Of a stretch of DNA of 64,000 nt, positions 63,975 to 64,000 are shown piece after piece; the stretch's first letter is position 1; every line of letters begins with the position of its first letter. Origin of the DNA: LMUY01 sp965199555 (lineage in GTDB: Bacteria; Pseudomonadota; Alphaproteobacteria; Acetobacterales; Acetobacteraceae); the NCBI GenBank assembly GCA_965199555.1, contig CBDASJ010000013.1, positions 62,001 to 126,000 of the forward strand. Reading direction: 5' to 3'. The notes under the pieces are model-generated. The model was given only the letters and a program-made list of their open reading frames with translations, did no database searches and was not told the origin of the DNA. A program made the position numbers and the translations under genes.

Positions 63975-64000
63975 CCGGGATGAGGGTGGCGCTGCCAGCT

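Noticed and set aside
63920..64000. Frame beginning ATG 63920 after phnI, open to the window end
   Set aside because: It runs through the palindromic repeat and its peptide does not resemble the start of PhnJ.

Overview
The window is about 64 kb of GC-rich bacterial chromosome, almost entirely coding. It has ATGA, GTGA and TTGA start/stop overlaps, frequent GTG starts, and an F1 ATP synthase operon in the alphaproteobacterial order delta-alpha-gamma-beta-epsilon. Together with a hopanoid exporter (HpnN type), two chemoreceptors and a paired-hairpin element of the kind I associate with Acetobacteraceae, this points to an alphaproteobacterium, probably Rhodospirillales/Acetobacteraceae. That placement rests on gene content and style, not on a database search.

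Layout. 1-12.3 kb is a catabolic and uptake region. It holds the C-terminal part of a ThDP-dependent decarboxylase, an aldehyde dehydrogenase, a TRAP transporter with fused permease, a LysR regulator, a vanillate-demethylase-like Rieske oxygenase and reductase flanking an aromatic-acid MFS carrier, a stand-alone MetE-like methyltransferase, and an oppositely oriented NTF2-like plus VOC pair. 12.5-19.5 kb carries a DHH phosphoesterase coupled to a UvsE endonuclease, a chemoreceptor with a CheR-tether-like tail, a quinone oxidoreductase, a HAD phosphatase, and a small protein coupled to MobA. 19.6-25.7 kb is a complete branched-chain-type ABC importer followed by a polar amino-acid binding protein and permease with no ATPase of their own. 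25.8-29.4 kb has a DUF3034 outer-membrane protein, a secreted truncated haemoglobin, a small blue-copper protein and a second chemoreceptor with an unusual tail.

29.5-45.7 kb is largely housekeeping: GNAT, XerC, PriA, an Old Yellow Enzyme, atpHAGDC, a frameshifted ferritin-like gene, an MFS carrier, a cupin, an OmpA-type protein and Rho. 45.8-54.5 kb holds HpnN, a second Liv importer in which LivM and LivG are fused, a ROK/polyphosphate glucokinase and a CsbD-like stress protein. 54.6-59.0 kb is a tight five-gene biosynthetic operon: ACP, ketosynthase, type III polyketide synthase, methyltransferase, FAD oxidoreductase. It is followed by a convergent alpha/beta hydrolase and topoisomerase IB. 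The window ends in phnF and phnGHI of C-P lyase, with a HutC-type operator between the divergent units.

The most interesting places are the ACP/KS/type III PKS/methyltransferase/flavoprotein operon (candidate modified phenolic-lipid or pyrone pathway) and the coupled secreted globin-cupredoxin pair beside a chemoreceptor. Also notable are the O-demethylase locus with a MetE-like methyltransferase, the fused LivMG, the single-base frameshift in the ferritin-like gene, and a dispersed palindrome that sits inside or beside several operons. No tRNA, rRNA, CRISPR array, insertion sequence or prophage was recognised.
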